From: Ditylenchus dipsaci
Taxonomy: Eukaryota > Nematoda > Chromadorea > Rhabditida > Anguinidae
Assembly: GCA_004194705.1 (NCBI GenBank)
Contig: SADC01001335.1
Coordinates: 124,001 to 188,000, forward strand
Direction of reading: 5' to 3'
DNA: 64,000 nucleotides
The translations under genes and the position numbers were made by a program. The notes under the pieces were generated by a model. It made no database searches. It saw nothing but the letters and a program-made list of their open reading frames with translations, and had not been told where the DNA came from. Shown piece after piece: positions 1-13,600 of the stretch (position 1 is its first letter; each line of letters begins with the position of its first letter).

Positions 1-526
1 AAATAAAGAAATAAATATTATTTTGACAACTGGGGCCTAAGGTTTTTGTTGCTTAGCTCTAGTCAAAAAAAACAAAACATTTTTAAAATAAGTATTTGTT
101 TTGGCCTTCCAGGGATCCGAAAAAAATAGTCGTTAAATCGAGAGTTTCGTTAAATCGAAGGTAAGCTTAACCTTACTTTAGATTTAACCAACCAAATCAG
201 GCTAGGAGGTTCGTTAAATCGAGGGTTCGTTAAATCGAGAGTTGATTGTACCGTGAAAAAGCACTTTTACTGGTAAATCTTAACAAATAACAGCAAACTA
301 TTAATATAAAAATGAAATTTTTTTTATTTTACGGCTGTGTTTCGAAGTCTGATCCAATAAAACAAAGCAATGAAAATTTGACGAAAAATTAATTGATTCT
401 GCTATACGCAAAAAACTTCACTAGTAGCAGCGAGTGGTGTATCCAGAAGGAGTAAAGTGGAAAATGATTTACAAGATGTTTTTTTACAACATATTGTCGC
501 CTGTTAAAAAGAGCCGCAACGAATTT
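1..526. repeat. remnants of TTAAATCGAG pogo-like ends
   Basis: Positions 125-255 hold four copies of the word GTTAAATCGAG in both senses, ending GTTGATTGTA. This looks like a decayed member of the pogo-like families described further right. The rest, 255-526, is AT-rich with nothing I can recognise. Confidence 0.4.
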
Positions 527-1251
527 GGGCAGCGAAAGATTGCGCAGTTTCAAATTGCGCAAAGTTTCAAATTGCGCAGATACAGATCGCGCAAATGCAG
601 ATTGCGAAAAATGCTGATAAGGTTAAAGATTGCTAGGATTAATGATAGACCATATATTTTCAATCAAAACCGTGGTGCTACTTTCACTTGCATGCCGTGT
701 TCCCTCTAACAATCAGACATGCCGGATTAAAAAAGGAAATCAGGTAAGCTCATTTTAGCGCAATTTGATTTTGGCGCGATTTTCATTTGCGCAATTTTAA
801 TTTGGACGGTACTTTTTTCTGCCCGCTAATTACTTTTTCTGATACGGGCACTCCACGACTGTTGGACAAGGCCGCTGAGAATCCCTCACTTAGATACGTG
901 ACATTAACCTGAATATTCAATCACTAGAAGTCAAATATCGGCTAAGAAACAACAAGAAATTCAGTCTTATAACAGTTAAAGAAGGCTCACCGAAATATCC
1001 AAGCAATGATCAATTTTCTGGCCCAGCCCACAACAAGATGCTCAAAACACATGAAAACCACAAAAGAATGAGAAAAATTGAGTAGAGGACAGTGAATTAG
1101 CTTTATACCCAATGAACAAAAATTTGCGTGCATCTTTTCGAAAATTTTCGTGCAGAAAAAAAGTAATTTGCGGGCAGAAAAAAGTACCGTCCTTTTAATT
1201 TTGCGCAACGTGGATATGCGCAATTTGAAATTGCGCAATCTTTTGCTGCCC
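527..1251. mobile_element. foldback element with GCGCAAATT word arrays
   Basis: The left end GGGCAGCGAAAGATTGCGCA is mirrored by the right end reading into GCTGCCC at 1251. Both arms are arrays of TTTCAAATTGCGCA-like units (527-615 and 1190-1250). An inner inverted pair GGACGGTACTTTTTTCTGCC (803) / reverse (1170-1190) extends the palindrome. No clean target duplication seen. Confidence 0.6.
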
Positions 1252-1387
1252 AGTTTTTTACCAAAATAGATATTATAGTTTTTGACCTTTTTACATTTTT
1301 ATCTTTTTACATATCGCTTTTTACGCTTTTTTGCCCAGTAGACCCAATTTTATTTCCCAAAACAACTTACTTTTGCTTGCCACTTAC

Positions 1388-1687
1388 ATATCCATTGTTC
1401 AAGATGTCATTGAAACCATTAGGAAAACAAAAAGCATTGGAAGACTTCCGCGTACCATTCAACAATGGAGGGCATATGGCTTGGGTGGATTTGTCCGTAA
1501 GAGGTGAGAATATGGCTGGAGTAACTAGGGGTGTTTGCTCCTGTTGAACAGCACTGCTAAGTATGATGGAAGCATCGGGATCTGGTAAACCCAACATTTG
1601 CCTCAGACATTTGGCCAGTTCTTCATCGAAATCTACGCTTAGATGACTATTGAGTTTCAGATGTTCCACCTTGTTAGTTAAGATCAA
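1388..1687 (-). CDS. RNF207: 100-codon exon after the coiled coil, RNF207-like
   Basis: Acceptor TTTTTTAG and donor GTAAGT. The product has SVDFDEELAKCLRQMLGLPD followed by a Ser/Thr/Pro-rich, probably disordered stretch. The FDEELAKCL segment parallels AEFARCLEPLLLL of vertebrate RNF207. Further exons must lie beyond the left edge. Confidence 0.75.
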
Positions 1688-4600
1688 CTAAAAAAGGTTA
1701 AAAAGGAACGTTGTCCAATAGGTGAAGGGTTATCGAAAGCTGACTTCTTAAAAAACATTTACCTGTATGGCTTTAGACAAGTCCGAGAAATAATGCAACA
1801 GATCCATTTTTGGAGCATACGAGCAAAAAATGGAAGCACTTAGAAGGTTGACTCTCAACGGATCCTAGAACGAGCATTAAGTATTGCAATAAATTAATGA
1901 AAACCAAAACCTGAAGCGACTCTAAGACTTTGAGTTGAGCCTTGATGTGCTCTTCCCTCTTATTTTTCTCTTCATTCAGCTTATTGTGAAGACTATTTTT
2001 CATAGCAATAATCTTGTCAACAACTGTGCTACATCTTTTCTCCAAACTGAAAGACAGAAAATTTTGGGTAAGAATAGACAAGCAGCATACCGTATTTACT
2101 GTATTAACTCCCCACCAGGGCTGCATCGGATATGAAAAAATACCGGATCGGATATCGGATATTCAAAAATATCGGATCGGATATCGGTTATCGGTTATCG
2201 GATTTCGGATATTTTCAAAATTTACTCGTAAAACACTTTATTTGCACTTTGCTATGGTTCCGTTCCTTTCAAAAAATGCATCCCATTTTGTTCGTTCAGC
2301 ATCTGAAAGCCATAAATGTAAGCTTGGAAGAACAAGACAAATAAAATGCAGGAGAAAATCGTGTAAAAATGACAGCAAAAGAATTTGTTTTCACCTATTT
2401 TTAAAAATAAATTCAAAAAATTATTCAAACGTTTTTTTTTCAAAATAGCCTCCCTTTATCCGATTTTATCCGAAAATCGGTCATTTTTTCGGATATCGGA
2501 TACCGGATATCGGATGTCAAAAAGTGCCGGATATCGGATATCGGATGTCGGATATCCGATGCAGCCCTGCTCCCCACCCTCTAATAACTACCCACCCTCT
2601 GATAAGTCCCCACCCTACAGACCCTATATCTCAGCACAGAGCAAACATTTCACGAATCTGTTTTTTGTGTTTTCTTAGTTAGCACGAGTTTACCTAACTC
2701 CACATTTCAGATTTTGGTCGAGCACCCGAAATCTCAAAATCGACCTCAAAATTTTCCGATTTTTAGGTGTTGAAAAATAATCCCCCATGGGGACTTGATA
2801 CTACGCTTGGCAACGGGATTTTCATGGCATTCAAATAACGACTATTTTGACTCATTCTTAATAAAACATATCAAGAGCATTACATACCAAAAGATAGAGG
2901 AACGTCTCACGCATCTTTTAAACGAAAGAAAGTCATCAATGTATAAACATTTGACTTCAAAAAACACGAATCCCGTTTCGGGATTATTATCCCGTTTTCG
3001 GGATAATAATCGGGATTTTTTGCTTAATCACAATTTTCGCGTATAAACTGTTTTGAGTGAGTACATATATAATCACTCAAAAATAGAAAAGTTTCACGGA
3101 TCTTAAAAAAAAGAAATCCGTCAATGTATAAACACTTGATTTAAAAAAAGACGAATTCCGTTTCGGGATTATTATCCCGCTCTGACAAGCCTACTTAATA
3201 CACTAAACAAGGTACATTAATAAAAATCCTTCTCTAAAAAAATTTAGGTCTTGCATTTTTTATGATTTTTAATTGTGGATAGTTTTTTGCTTTGTTTTTA
3301 GAAATATGCTGTGTAAATTTTATACAGTCGCCTCTCGCTATAACGGCACCCCAAAAATTCGTTTCCACCTAGGGTCCGACACTTTTTTAACCCAATTTTT
3401 GAAAAATTCTGCCAGTTCTGTTTTTACAGTCTGGTCGGAAATATCGTAAGGATTCCGATTTTGCCGATCGTTTTTTAAAAATCCTGCAATTTCATCATTA
3501 AAAAAGCAAATATTCGATATAACGGCACCCCTTTTTCAAAAAGGGGTGCCGGTTTGAACCGGTTTGAAATGGACGACTATTTCAAGGAAAATGGAAAAAC
3601 TCCCGGGCGGCAGAGTTCGCTTATTCCCAAACCACATCAATAACTGTAATATGTCAAAATAACCGCTGGGATCTGCTATTTTGAAGGAGTTTATGTGAGC
3701 CACAATCTGCTTTCAAAAAAATGGACAACCAGCCTCCAACTCACAAAACCACCATTTTCTCACCAGGTAAATTTTCACTTAAAGCCGCTCAAAAACAAAT
3801 CATGTGTACAACTGTGTATAACTGCGTAATGCGTGGTCAATACGTGTAGAAAAATGCAAGAGCTACAAGACAGGCCCAAAACCAGCACAAAAATTAATTA
3901 AAAGTCAATCAGAAATTACAATAGTAGAGGTGAATCTAGCTTTTATGAAGCTTTTATGATTTAGCTTTTATGAAATTTGAAGGTTACAGTCAACCCTCGA
4001 TTTAACGTCACCCTAGAGCGATTTGGTTGGTTAAATTAAAAATCACGTATACCAGACCCTCGATTTAAAGTCACCTCGATTTAACGTCACCCTTGATTTA
4101 ACGTCACCCCTAAGCTGGTCCCTCATGGTTAATATACCCTCGACTTAACGTCACCTAGTATATTTGGGTCGTAATTCAAATTTTTAACTCAATTGCTACT
4201 TAAATTTTCTTTATTTCACTTTTTTCTGTTCAGTCTTTTTTAAAGCGCATAAGTTTTTCATTAAATTGTTTTTTGTCATGTCAAAATCAACCTTAATGCA
4301 AAAAAACAAATAGAAGCTTAATGCGAACGGCGCATTTACCCGATGTATTTAAAAGGGGCTGGTCTACCGGCTGACTCTGCTATAGTGAAAAAATGCTGGA
4401 TACATGCATAACTCTGAATAAAAAAACATGCAAAAAACATAAAAAAACATAAAAAATTTCAGTTTTTTTATCGAGGATGTTTGGTACTTATTCCGTTTGT
4501 TATCACCCCCTCCCCCATTTCAGTCAAAACATTTTTAATTTTTTTTGGCACAAGTAAGTCATTTTGATAACATTTTGTCGTATTTTTGGTTTCTTTCATG

Positions 4601-7600
4601 TGTTTTCTTTATTCAAACCATCTTTGAGTCCCTAATTCTAAACACTAAAGGGGGATCACATTGTATTTGTAAAACATTTTTTACTTCAGGAAAAGTTTAA
4701 TAAACGGTCGAATCTCGATAAACGGACACCCCGAATAAACGGACAAAAAAGTTTGGTTGGTTTACCAAGAAATTGACTAAAGTATACCCCTAATAAATGG
4801 AACACCATAAGTTTGGTTGCGTTTGATGAAATTAAACTCGGTAAACGGACACCTTACATATTTTGCAACATTTTTCATAGCTTTTCGTGATTTTCTAAAA
4901 AAATTCATATTTCCATCAAAATTTTCCGTCGTCATTTTTGCTTTTTGTGACATTTTTCCTTTATAATTTGCGTTTTTAGTAAATTCATTCTTTGCGAGTT
5001 GTTGTCTGTGTCACTGATTATTTTATATTACAGTTGTTTCAGGGTGAAAAACGAGCGCAAACAGTCGAATCAAAAAACCCGGTACCTCAGATAAACAGAC
5101 ACCCACGATAAACGGACACTTTAGAGAGTTCCCGAGGGGTGTCTGTTTATCCGAGGGTCGACTGTATAAAAATTTTAAAAAACATATTTTTTCGCTGTTT
5201 TTCACAATTACTTACTCCACAACCACATCCCCCAAATTGACTTCCAGTTCCAGAGCTAATCTCTTCCTCAACTCTATTTGCTCCATCACTTTGTCTTGAA
5301 ACAGCCGCATTTTAAGAGCTGCCTTCTCCAACTTCTCACAACAGATCTTGTGAGCTAACTCAGTGCTCACGAAGTTGCCTCTAAATTGAATTTGAAGCTC
5401 CAACTTTGTGAATGTAATCAGAGCAAATACCCACAATTTTTCAGTGGAACTGGAAGAATTGAAGCACTCAATGCACAACAGCTTTTTTGAGTCCAAACAA
5501 AACAACAAAAAAGGTTCATTGTGGATCAGACAAATGAGACCTCCTCGTAATCGACCACGTTTCCAACTCTCTTCCAAAAGTGAAATCTGGTGTGCAGAGA
5601 AAATTTTAGCCTAAAGTATATGAAAATTTAAAAAATTCTGGTCTAGAATTTGCAATTTGGGTCTAAGAAAAAATGGCGCTAGTAGCGGTTACCGCCCCAC
5701 CCCATAAATCTGACCCTCCCAAAATTGCTGTAACTGCACCTTCAAGTAAAACTGACACTGACCGTCAGTGACTGACGTCATGGGCTCTATGTAAATTCAT
5801 CTACAGGTGAATTCCTCTACAAGGTTCAAATCCCTGTGGAGGTAATCCATTTTATCAGAAAGTCCGAATCCGATAGAAACACTTTTTAAGGACACTCATT
5901 TGGCCTCCATAGGTGGAAACCATGTGTTCAAGCCACTTTCACAGTCTTTCTACAAACGGAGGCAAGCTAAACTTAGTTGCAGGGTAATAAATCCGAGGCG
6001 GGTACCTTCGGATACGTGGATATCAACCTGGCTGGCCTAAATTTTTTTTTCAATTCAAACATACGTAAAACCTAGCTAGCAATCCTGTTTGACAGGGTTT
6101 TTGAATTTGGGTACAAAGTTTGCAATTTTAATCTTGTTGAACCTACTTACCCACACAATTTTGGGGGAGGAAAGATTATTTGTTTTTGATTTTTAACAAA
6201 ATTTAATTTTACAGGCCAGTCAGGTGCAGGGGTACTAACGCCCAGGGTACTAACTCTAGGTTTTGAGGTCCGGATGGGTAAAATTGCACTTTTTGTCCTA
6301 TCAACCATGATTTCTTACTATTTGTTTTCGAATTTGATTAATTTTTTTCAGGTCGTCTAGGTGGCGATGCACCTACCCGAAGGTACCCACGCAAATTTTG
6401 GGGTTTCGACCTTTAAAGCTGAATCAAGACTATAAAAATGATTCACGACCAATGGAATTTGAACTTTCTGATGAAATGGATTACCTCCACGGGGATTTGA
6501 ACCTTGTAGATGAATTTACTTGTAGATGAATTTACCGTCGCCCGACGTCATTTTGACACTGACATGGCATTTGCACCAACACTGACATTTAGTGTCAGTG
6601 TCATTTTAGATGTCAGTCTGACAACAGTGTTAGTGTAAATGACACTGTCAATTAAGAAAACACTGATTACATGAAGTGCTCACAAAACTGCCTTTAAAGG
6701 GGCATACCAGCGCGTAACACTGCAAATTAAGGCGGGGACCAGCACGTTTTCAAAGTAATCCTTGTTATCACTCGTTTCAACTCAAATATGATATTTATGA
6801 CCTTATCTTACTTTTAAAAAGTAGGCAGGAAAGTTTCGTCGGATCAGGTAGAATGCTTGTAAAAAATAGTCAAGAGAGAAATAAATTGCTGGTCCCCGCC
6901 TGAATTGCAGTTTAACGCGCTAATATGCCCCTTTCAGACATGTTTTTAGTGATTTAGCATGAAATATCAGAAAAAGTGTTTAAAAGAGAAGTTATGTGAT
7001 TTTGTGCTTTTATTGACACCATCTCGACCCCTCGGAAAATCGGAAATCGAGTATTTGGGCTCAAACGAAAACTTACGATGTGCTGAGTACGATAGCATCG
7101 AATTCCGCCACCTTTTTTCGGAAATTTGCCGAGCTGTGGCCTCCCGAAGTTGGCCGCTCATAAAAACCAGTACATTCCTTGTAACAATTTATGCTCAATG
7201 AAAACATAATGACGGACACTCGTTCGAAATTAATTCAACGCAGAATGAGTTGCTATTTTTAATGAGCACAAAAATTTTGCGGTTGCACTATAGAATCCCC
7301 CCATGAGGAGTGCTCGGATGGAGGAGATAACCTCATATTCGTGTTTCTCGACCCAGATTTTTATGAGAAAACCGCGTGTTTTTTTGATTCTGTGAAAAAA
7401 AAATTCGAACCACAAGGGGGGGGGTGGTATTACGGGTTTTCAGTCAAAATTTGAAAAATTTTAATTGGCGCCTTTTAAATTTCAAAGGGAACTAGGGCTC
7501 TATTGGGAGAAGAAGGTAATAAAAGGGGCCACTTTGATGGCAGAACGTTAGGAAATTAAATGTTTGTATTTTTGACTGTCTTACCATGTTCTACAACTGG

Positions 7601-10600
7601 GCCGTGGAAAAAAGAGACTCTTCAGGCATTTTTCGATCAAGAGTATATGTCGGAATTATGTCTAAGGTAAGTGAGTGCGCGCATCTCCCACTCTTAAAGG
7701 AGAATGCCCACGCTAATAAAAGGTGGTGACCGGGAATTCAAAAAATTCTCTTAATCATTGAATTTCTGTACGGGTTTTCAAACTTGGTTTCTAACAAAAC
7801 TACACCTAAAAGTAAATCCTAGGCCTTGTTTTATTAGAAACGAAGTCGAACAATCCGTATAGAAGTTTGATGATTAGGAAAAAACTTGCATTGGCGGGCA
7901 CCACCTCTTATTAGCGGGGCATATTATTCCCTTCCCCTCCCAATACAGCGCTTATTCCCTTTATAATTAGAAAGGCGCCAATTTAAATTTTTCAAATTTT
8001 GACCGGTCCGAATCTTTTTCGCGAATATTCCCGGTCTAAATCATTTTTTTCGGGTGCGATTCGATCCAAATCTTTTATATCCAATTAACCAAATTTATTC
8101 AACAAATCATAACAAAAATAATCAAAATCGTTCAAAACACATGAAACACATGAATCAAAACACATGAAAATCTTCATTAAAATAGAACATCATTACATAG
8201 GGTGGTTATATTTTTCAAGGTATCTGGATACCCTTTCAGGTTAGTTTACCTTGGCCCCCAAGGCAAAAAATCAAATTTTTGTTAAAAAAAATTTTATCAA
8301 AAAGTTTCAACCTCCAGTTAAAAACATGTTTTAAAGGGGGAAGCCAATTAAGTTTGAAAAGGTGGCTTCCATGGCGCAGTGCGTAAGAGCTCGCGTTTTT
8401 TGGCCCAAAATGGTGTTTTTTGGTGTTGCAGGTTCATTTGTAATTGTAAGGTTCATTTGTAATTGTCATTGTAAATGGGGCAGCTTAAAATACGCGGCCA
8501 ATTAGTCGGAACGCGGCATCACACTCGAAAAATTCCGCGTTTTAGGTATTTCGGTCACCCTGGTCTAGGATATTTTGAACCCATCCTAAAATACTATGGC
8601 CAGTTTTCGCCTAAGCTTAAGACAAAGCTCAAAAAAATCACTAACAACTAGGGTTGTCGATGCATCGAATCCCACGTAGTGGCGCACTTTTTTTTTGGCT
8701 TCTCTGGCCAGTTTAGAGGTAATTTGGGTCGCTGATCCCGAATCTGGCGTCAAAAAAGTCTAATTTCCTCTAAACTGGCCAAAAAAGCCAAAAAAGTAGT
8801 GTGCCCCTACGTGGGTTTGAACCTGCAACACCATAAAAACACCATTTTGGGCCAAAAAACGCGAGCACTTACGCACTGCGCCATGAAAGCCACTTTTTCA
8901 AACCTAAGTAGCTTTTCCCCCTCCTTTAAAGGGACATGCCCGTGCCCGACACGGAGAAAAGGCTACTAGGGGGGACCAGCACTTTTTTCTTTCTCGATCA
9001 AGTTTTACATGCACACATTCAGATTTTTTAAGTTTTCTGCCTAGTTTTTAAAAGTAGTATAGGGTCATTTATATTAGATTTGACGCAAAACAAGTGAAAA
9101 ATAGAACGATTCAAAAAAAATTGCTGGTCCCCGCCTTAACTTTTTGAAACGCACGGGCATGCCCCTTTAAGCATAAATCAGGTGCTGAAACAGTGAAAAA
9201 AGAGGATTTTGGCAAATTTTGGGTCACGTAGGGATTCTGCAATCCAGCTAAAATTTTTATTTTCGAAAAGATTCGGACCAATTTTTCATTGTCGGTCCGA
9301 ATCTAAGATTCGGACCGGTGATAAAGCAGGAATATTCCCAGAACCCGACCCCTTCTAAAAACTATGATACCCTCCTTGTGGTGCGAAACTTTTTTTCTCA
9401 GAATCAAAAAACACGCGGTTTTCCCATGAAATCTGGGTCGAGAAACACGAATATAAGGTTAACTCTTATATCCTAGCACTCCTCAAGGGGGGGGGGATTC
9501 TATAGTCACGCCAATTTTGCAATCTCGCGTGAATTTCGGCCAAAAAAATGGGTTTTTTTTCAAAAAAATTTAGTATTTTTCGAATCTCTATTTTTGGCCA
9601 AAAAAGAATCCGGTGTCAGAATTTCAAGCTTGCCCTGTAAAAAAACTTTTACGTCAAAAACTGAAAAGAGTTAAGACGACTAGCGAACTGCACAGGCCTT
9701 TTTGGTCTCACTTCACTCCGCTTTTTTCGGAAATTTTTGGCCAAAAAGATGCAGTCGTTAGAGCACTGGTTTAAACTTCTCTGCCCAATAATTTTGAAGA
9801 TCTTAGCCAAGTTGTTAGATGTTTTATTTGTTATGTACCTGATGTGTGACGTCTTTGCAGTCAGTGCATAATGGTTGTTGACAAGTCTCGCAAAAGTACA
9901 TGGGCTGACGAATCTGAAATATCGGTGGTGCGTGAGCGGTTCGCCAAATTTTTGCAGTTTTCATTACCGTATTTATTTTAATAAACACCAACAGTGGTTT
10001 TATTTTTCAACTTCTTTCTGGAGGTTGGGTTTATGAGAGAGAGTGGGTTAATTAGTGAGGGTGGGATTATTATTGGACGTGGCAGAGCCGGAGGCACGTA
10101 AGAAATATTTTTCAATTTATATGGATTTAAAAAATTTAATATGGAATAATTGTTATAATTTTTGACAATTCTTAGTTTTGCTTACTACAGTCAAACCTGG
10201 TTATACAAAGAATATTTTCGGATTCCTTGAACTTTTTGAGTCTCCCTACATAAAAAGTTCATCCTAAAATTCGTCCAATTTTTTGAACCGAATGTTTTAA
10301 AAACCCGTAAACAAAAGTTTTCTTTCATTGTAATGCAAACATTGTTCCATTTTTTTCCTGGGAAAAATGTAAAGGTGCGTTTTAATTGCCTTTCGGGTGC
10401 TGGGTTTATTAGAGAAAGTGGTTTGATTAGAATAAATATGGTAATCCGTCAATACTCTAACCTAGTACAAAATACAGCCTTTCAGTAAGAAAGTTATTAC
10501 TTTTCGAGTTACAAGCCTTGAATTTCAGATTCTCAACAAGATAACTAGCTTAACACTCCGGTGGTCGTGCGTAATCTTCAGGAATTTCAACTCAGAGTTT

Positions 10601-13600
10601 ATCACTGAACACGATGGTGTTTTGGTACTTATTGGGTTGACGGCACCCTTTTCTTTGAGATGACCCAAAATCACGTCCTAAACTTTTTTCTGAACTAAAC
10701 TAAGAATCTAATTTTTTTTAATCGTTACTTCCACTCTAAAAAGTAGATGGTCTATTTAAGGGGGATAAAAGCCATTTAGGTTTGAAAAAATGGCCTCGGT
10801 GGCGTGTGAGCTTTTTGGCACAAAATGGTGTGAATGATCGATCTCACATGGTGGCACACTATTTAATCTGGCTTATTTGACCAGCTTCTAGGGGTGATAA
10901 TTCTAGATCATTTTCGATGATTTATTAGGCATAGCTTAGACAAGAGTAGGCCAGCATTTGTTAGGACGGACTGAAACATGTTTGTCTAATTATTCTATGG
11001 GAGTGAAAATTTCTCAAAAAGTGTTAGATTTGTAGTTTAAAAAGTGTTTATAAATGTTTTTTTTTTATCGTGTTAAGCAAAAAAATATCTTAGGACGTGA
11101 TTTTGGGTCTTTTCCAAAAAAGGAGGGGGGAAGGGGGAAAATGGCGTCAACGCAATAAGCACCGGTGTTTTCAGTTTGAAAAATTTTCGACGAAAAAGTT
11201 TCGCCAGAGCCACAGTGACCGCGCCGTCCTCCGGGCCCGTCCCCGTCCCGTCCGGAAGGTCTTTCAATTGGCGCAACAAATCTGGACAGTCTACTTTCTA
11301 GAACGTGAACTACCAAGTTTTAATGCGAAAAACAGATTGACCGTCCTTGTCCGTCCATATTGGTGGTCGACCGGCAGCCACCGTAGCATTAGACTATTAT
11401 TTGATTGGTTATTTGCTTCAGCGTCATAATAATTTACATCTACAAAACGTCAATAAAACTGAAATGTTAGCCTATGATGAGGACTCATCTTCAAATGGCC
11501 ATAACTTTTTCCATACTCGACGGATTAATCGTTATTCGAATATCGTTTTGTAGGAAATCTCCTAAAAATTAAGAATCTGTAAAAAAATTGCAAAACAGTT
11601 GTTCCTTGAGGTGTTATAACCGGTGCTGTACATGGCACCGATGACGAAATTTCAGAGGTCGGTGCCTGGTGCGGTGTCATTATTTTAGAGGTCGGTGCCG
11701 AAACGGTGCCGCACCGTCAAGTGGTATGTATCATATCCAACAAAGGGCTGTTTAAGGTATATTTCGCCTTAAAACAGCACCATAATATTGAAAAAATTGT
11801 TCATATTTGCAGCTTAGCTATAAAAAAATGGAAATTCGATTGATTATTTTCTTAACATACACAAAAAATGTTTGCTGCGGGGCCGGCGGAGCCGGTTCAG
11901 TGCCAAAGCTGAAAATGTTTCGGTCGGTGCCATGGTGCGGTGCCCGGTGCCAGGACTTTACAGGCCGATGCCCGGTGCGGATTCGTGCTCATCAGGGCTT
12001 TCATAAATCACACCTCACACTTTGGGTCAAATGAACTTCACCTACCCTTTTCTCATAAATTTTGCTTTCGTATTTTAGATACTTTTGTACCAATTTGTAG
12101 CTGAGATATTTATCTATTGATCTAAAATAGGAAAACAAAATTTATGAAAAAAAGGTAGGTGAAGTTGGTGATCGACCATGATGAGCACAAATCCAGGGTC
12201 AGAATTTCTTATTTGTTTCCGTATTTTAGGGTGAGTCACTTTTGTAAGGTGAGTCACTTTTTTGAGATATCATTTGCCTTTTCTACAGTGAACACTGTCA
12301 ATTTCGAAATTCGAAATAAAGTATGGAAACATTTATAGCCATTTGAAGATGAGTCCTTATCATAGGCTAACATTTTAGTTTTTTTTTTGAGGTTTTGTAG
12401 TAGTAAATTATTATGACGCTTCAACCGTCCGTTTCTCAGCCCTGTGCAATTCTTAAAAAAAGGCTTACATGTCATTTTGTAGAGAAATTGTTAAACTTTC
12501 GAAAATTGCATTTGCTGGTCAATTTTGATATTCAAACTTTAAAGAAAAGTCAGTATTTATGAGACCAAACAACCATTTTTCTTAGATTTACTTTGATTTT
12601 GACTATAAATTGACACTTTTTTGTTGATGGTCATAACTTTTCTTAGAATAATCAAAAAAAAAAAGTTTTTGACCTATCAAATTGTAGCTAAGAAACAGTG
12701 CTGTAAAACTCATTAAAAATAACTAGCAAAAAATTCCTAAAATCTTGAAAACGTTAACGAAACAATGCTTGCTGCAATACGTTTTTCCACCCCCAGAAAT
12801 GAGTGGCTTTGCAAATAGCATTGGTGTGCTAACAAAAAATTATTATTTTTTGGCACATTTGTGCTCAAAATGTAGCTGAGATTCTATAGAGTAATTTTGG
12901 TTACACGAGTTGCAACAGGAAATTGTTTTGTTGGAGCAGGGATGAGCTTTTGTAAGTATTTGCGGGAAATAGTTACAAATTTTTGCATTTGAAAAATAGT
13001 TACAGCCTGTAACTGGCTCTACCCTGTTTCGTCCCAAATTGTTTCCGCCAAAAATCGTTATAGCCAAAAACGTTACATTTTTAATTAATTAGTTTTCTAC
13101 ACATGGTTTTTCTTACTAATTTTGTGGACATTCTCATTTACAAGTTCATACTCAAATTGATGCCAGAGATCAGGGCTACATTTTGAGCGTGAGGTTGTAA
13201 ATGACCATGTCTGCAATATTTGCTGAAAACCCTAAAATTTCCAAAATCCTGGACTTTTTTGAGAACTTTTGGTGTTTTCAGCAAATATTGCAGACATGGT
13301 CATTTACAACCTCACGCTCAAAATGTAGCCCTGCTCTCTAGCATCAATTTGAGTATGAACTTATAAATGAGAATATCTACAAAATTAGTTAGAAAAACCA
13401 TGTGTAGAAAACTAATTAATTAAAAATGTAACGTTTTTGGCTATAACGATTTTTGGCGGAAACAATTTGGGACGAAACAGGGTAGAGCCCTGTAACTATT
13501 TTGACCTTTGTAACTATTTCTCGGCACGAAAGTAATAATTTTAAAAAAATAGTTACAGCGTGTAACTATTTTTGTCTTCGCTGTGGTTTCTCGGCACGCA

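Larger units (their letters stand above)
7287..9508. mobile_element. foldback element, GGAGGAGATAACCTCATATTCG family, copy 1
   Basis: The arm at 7287-7420 (TATAGAATCCCCCCATGAGG, GATAACCTCATATTCGTGTT, CTCGACCCAGATTT) is mirrored at 9360-9508. The interior has a conserved island ending TAAGGTAAGTGAGTGCGCG at about 7680 and two TTAA elements (8335-8925, 8930-9166). Other copies are at 17.47-18.22 and 19.68-20.83 kb. Confidence 0.65.

Noticed and set aside
13171..13333. A third nested element (CAGGGCTACATTTTGAGC) within 13015-13489
   Set aside because: It has hAT-like ends, but the flanking bases are mirror images rather than direct repeats, so it is just the inner part of the same palindrome.
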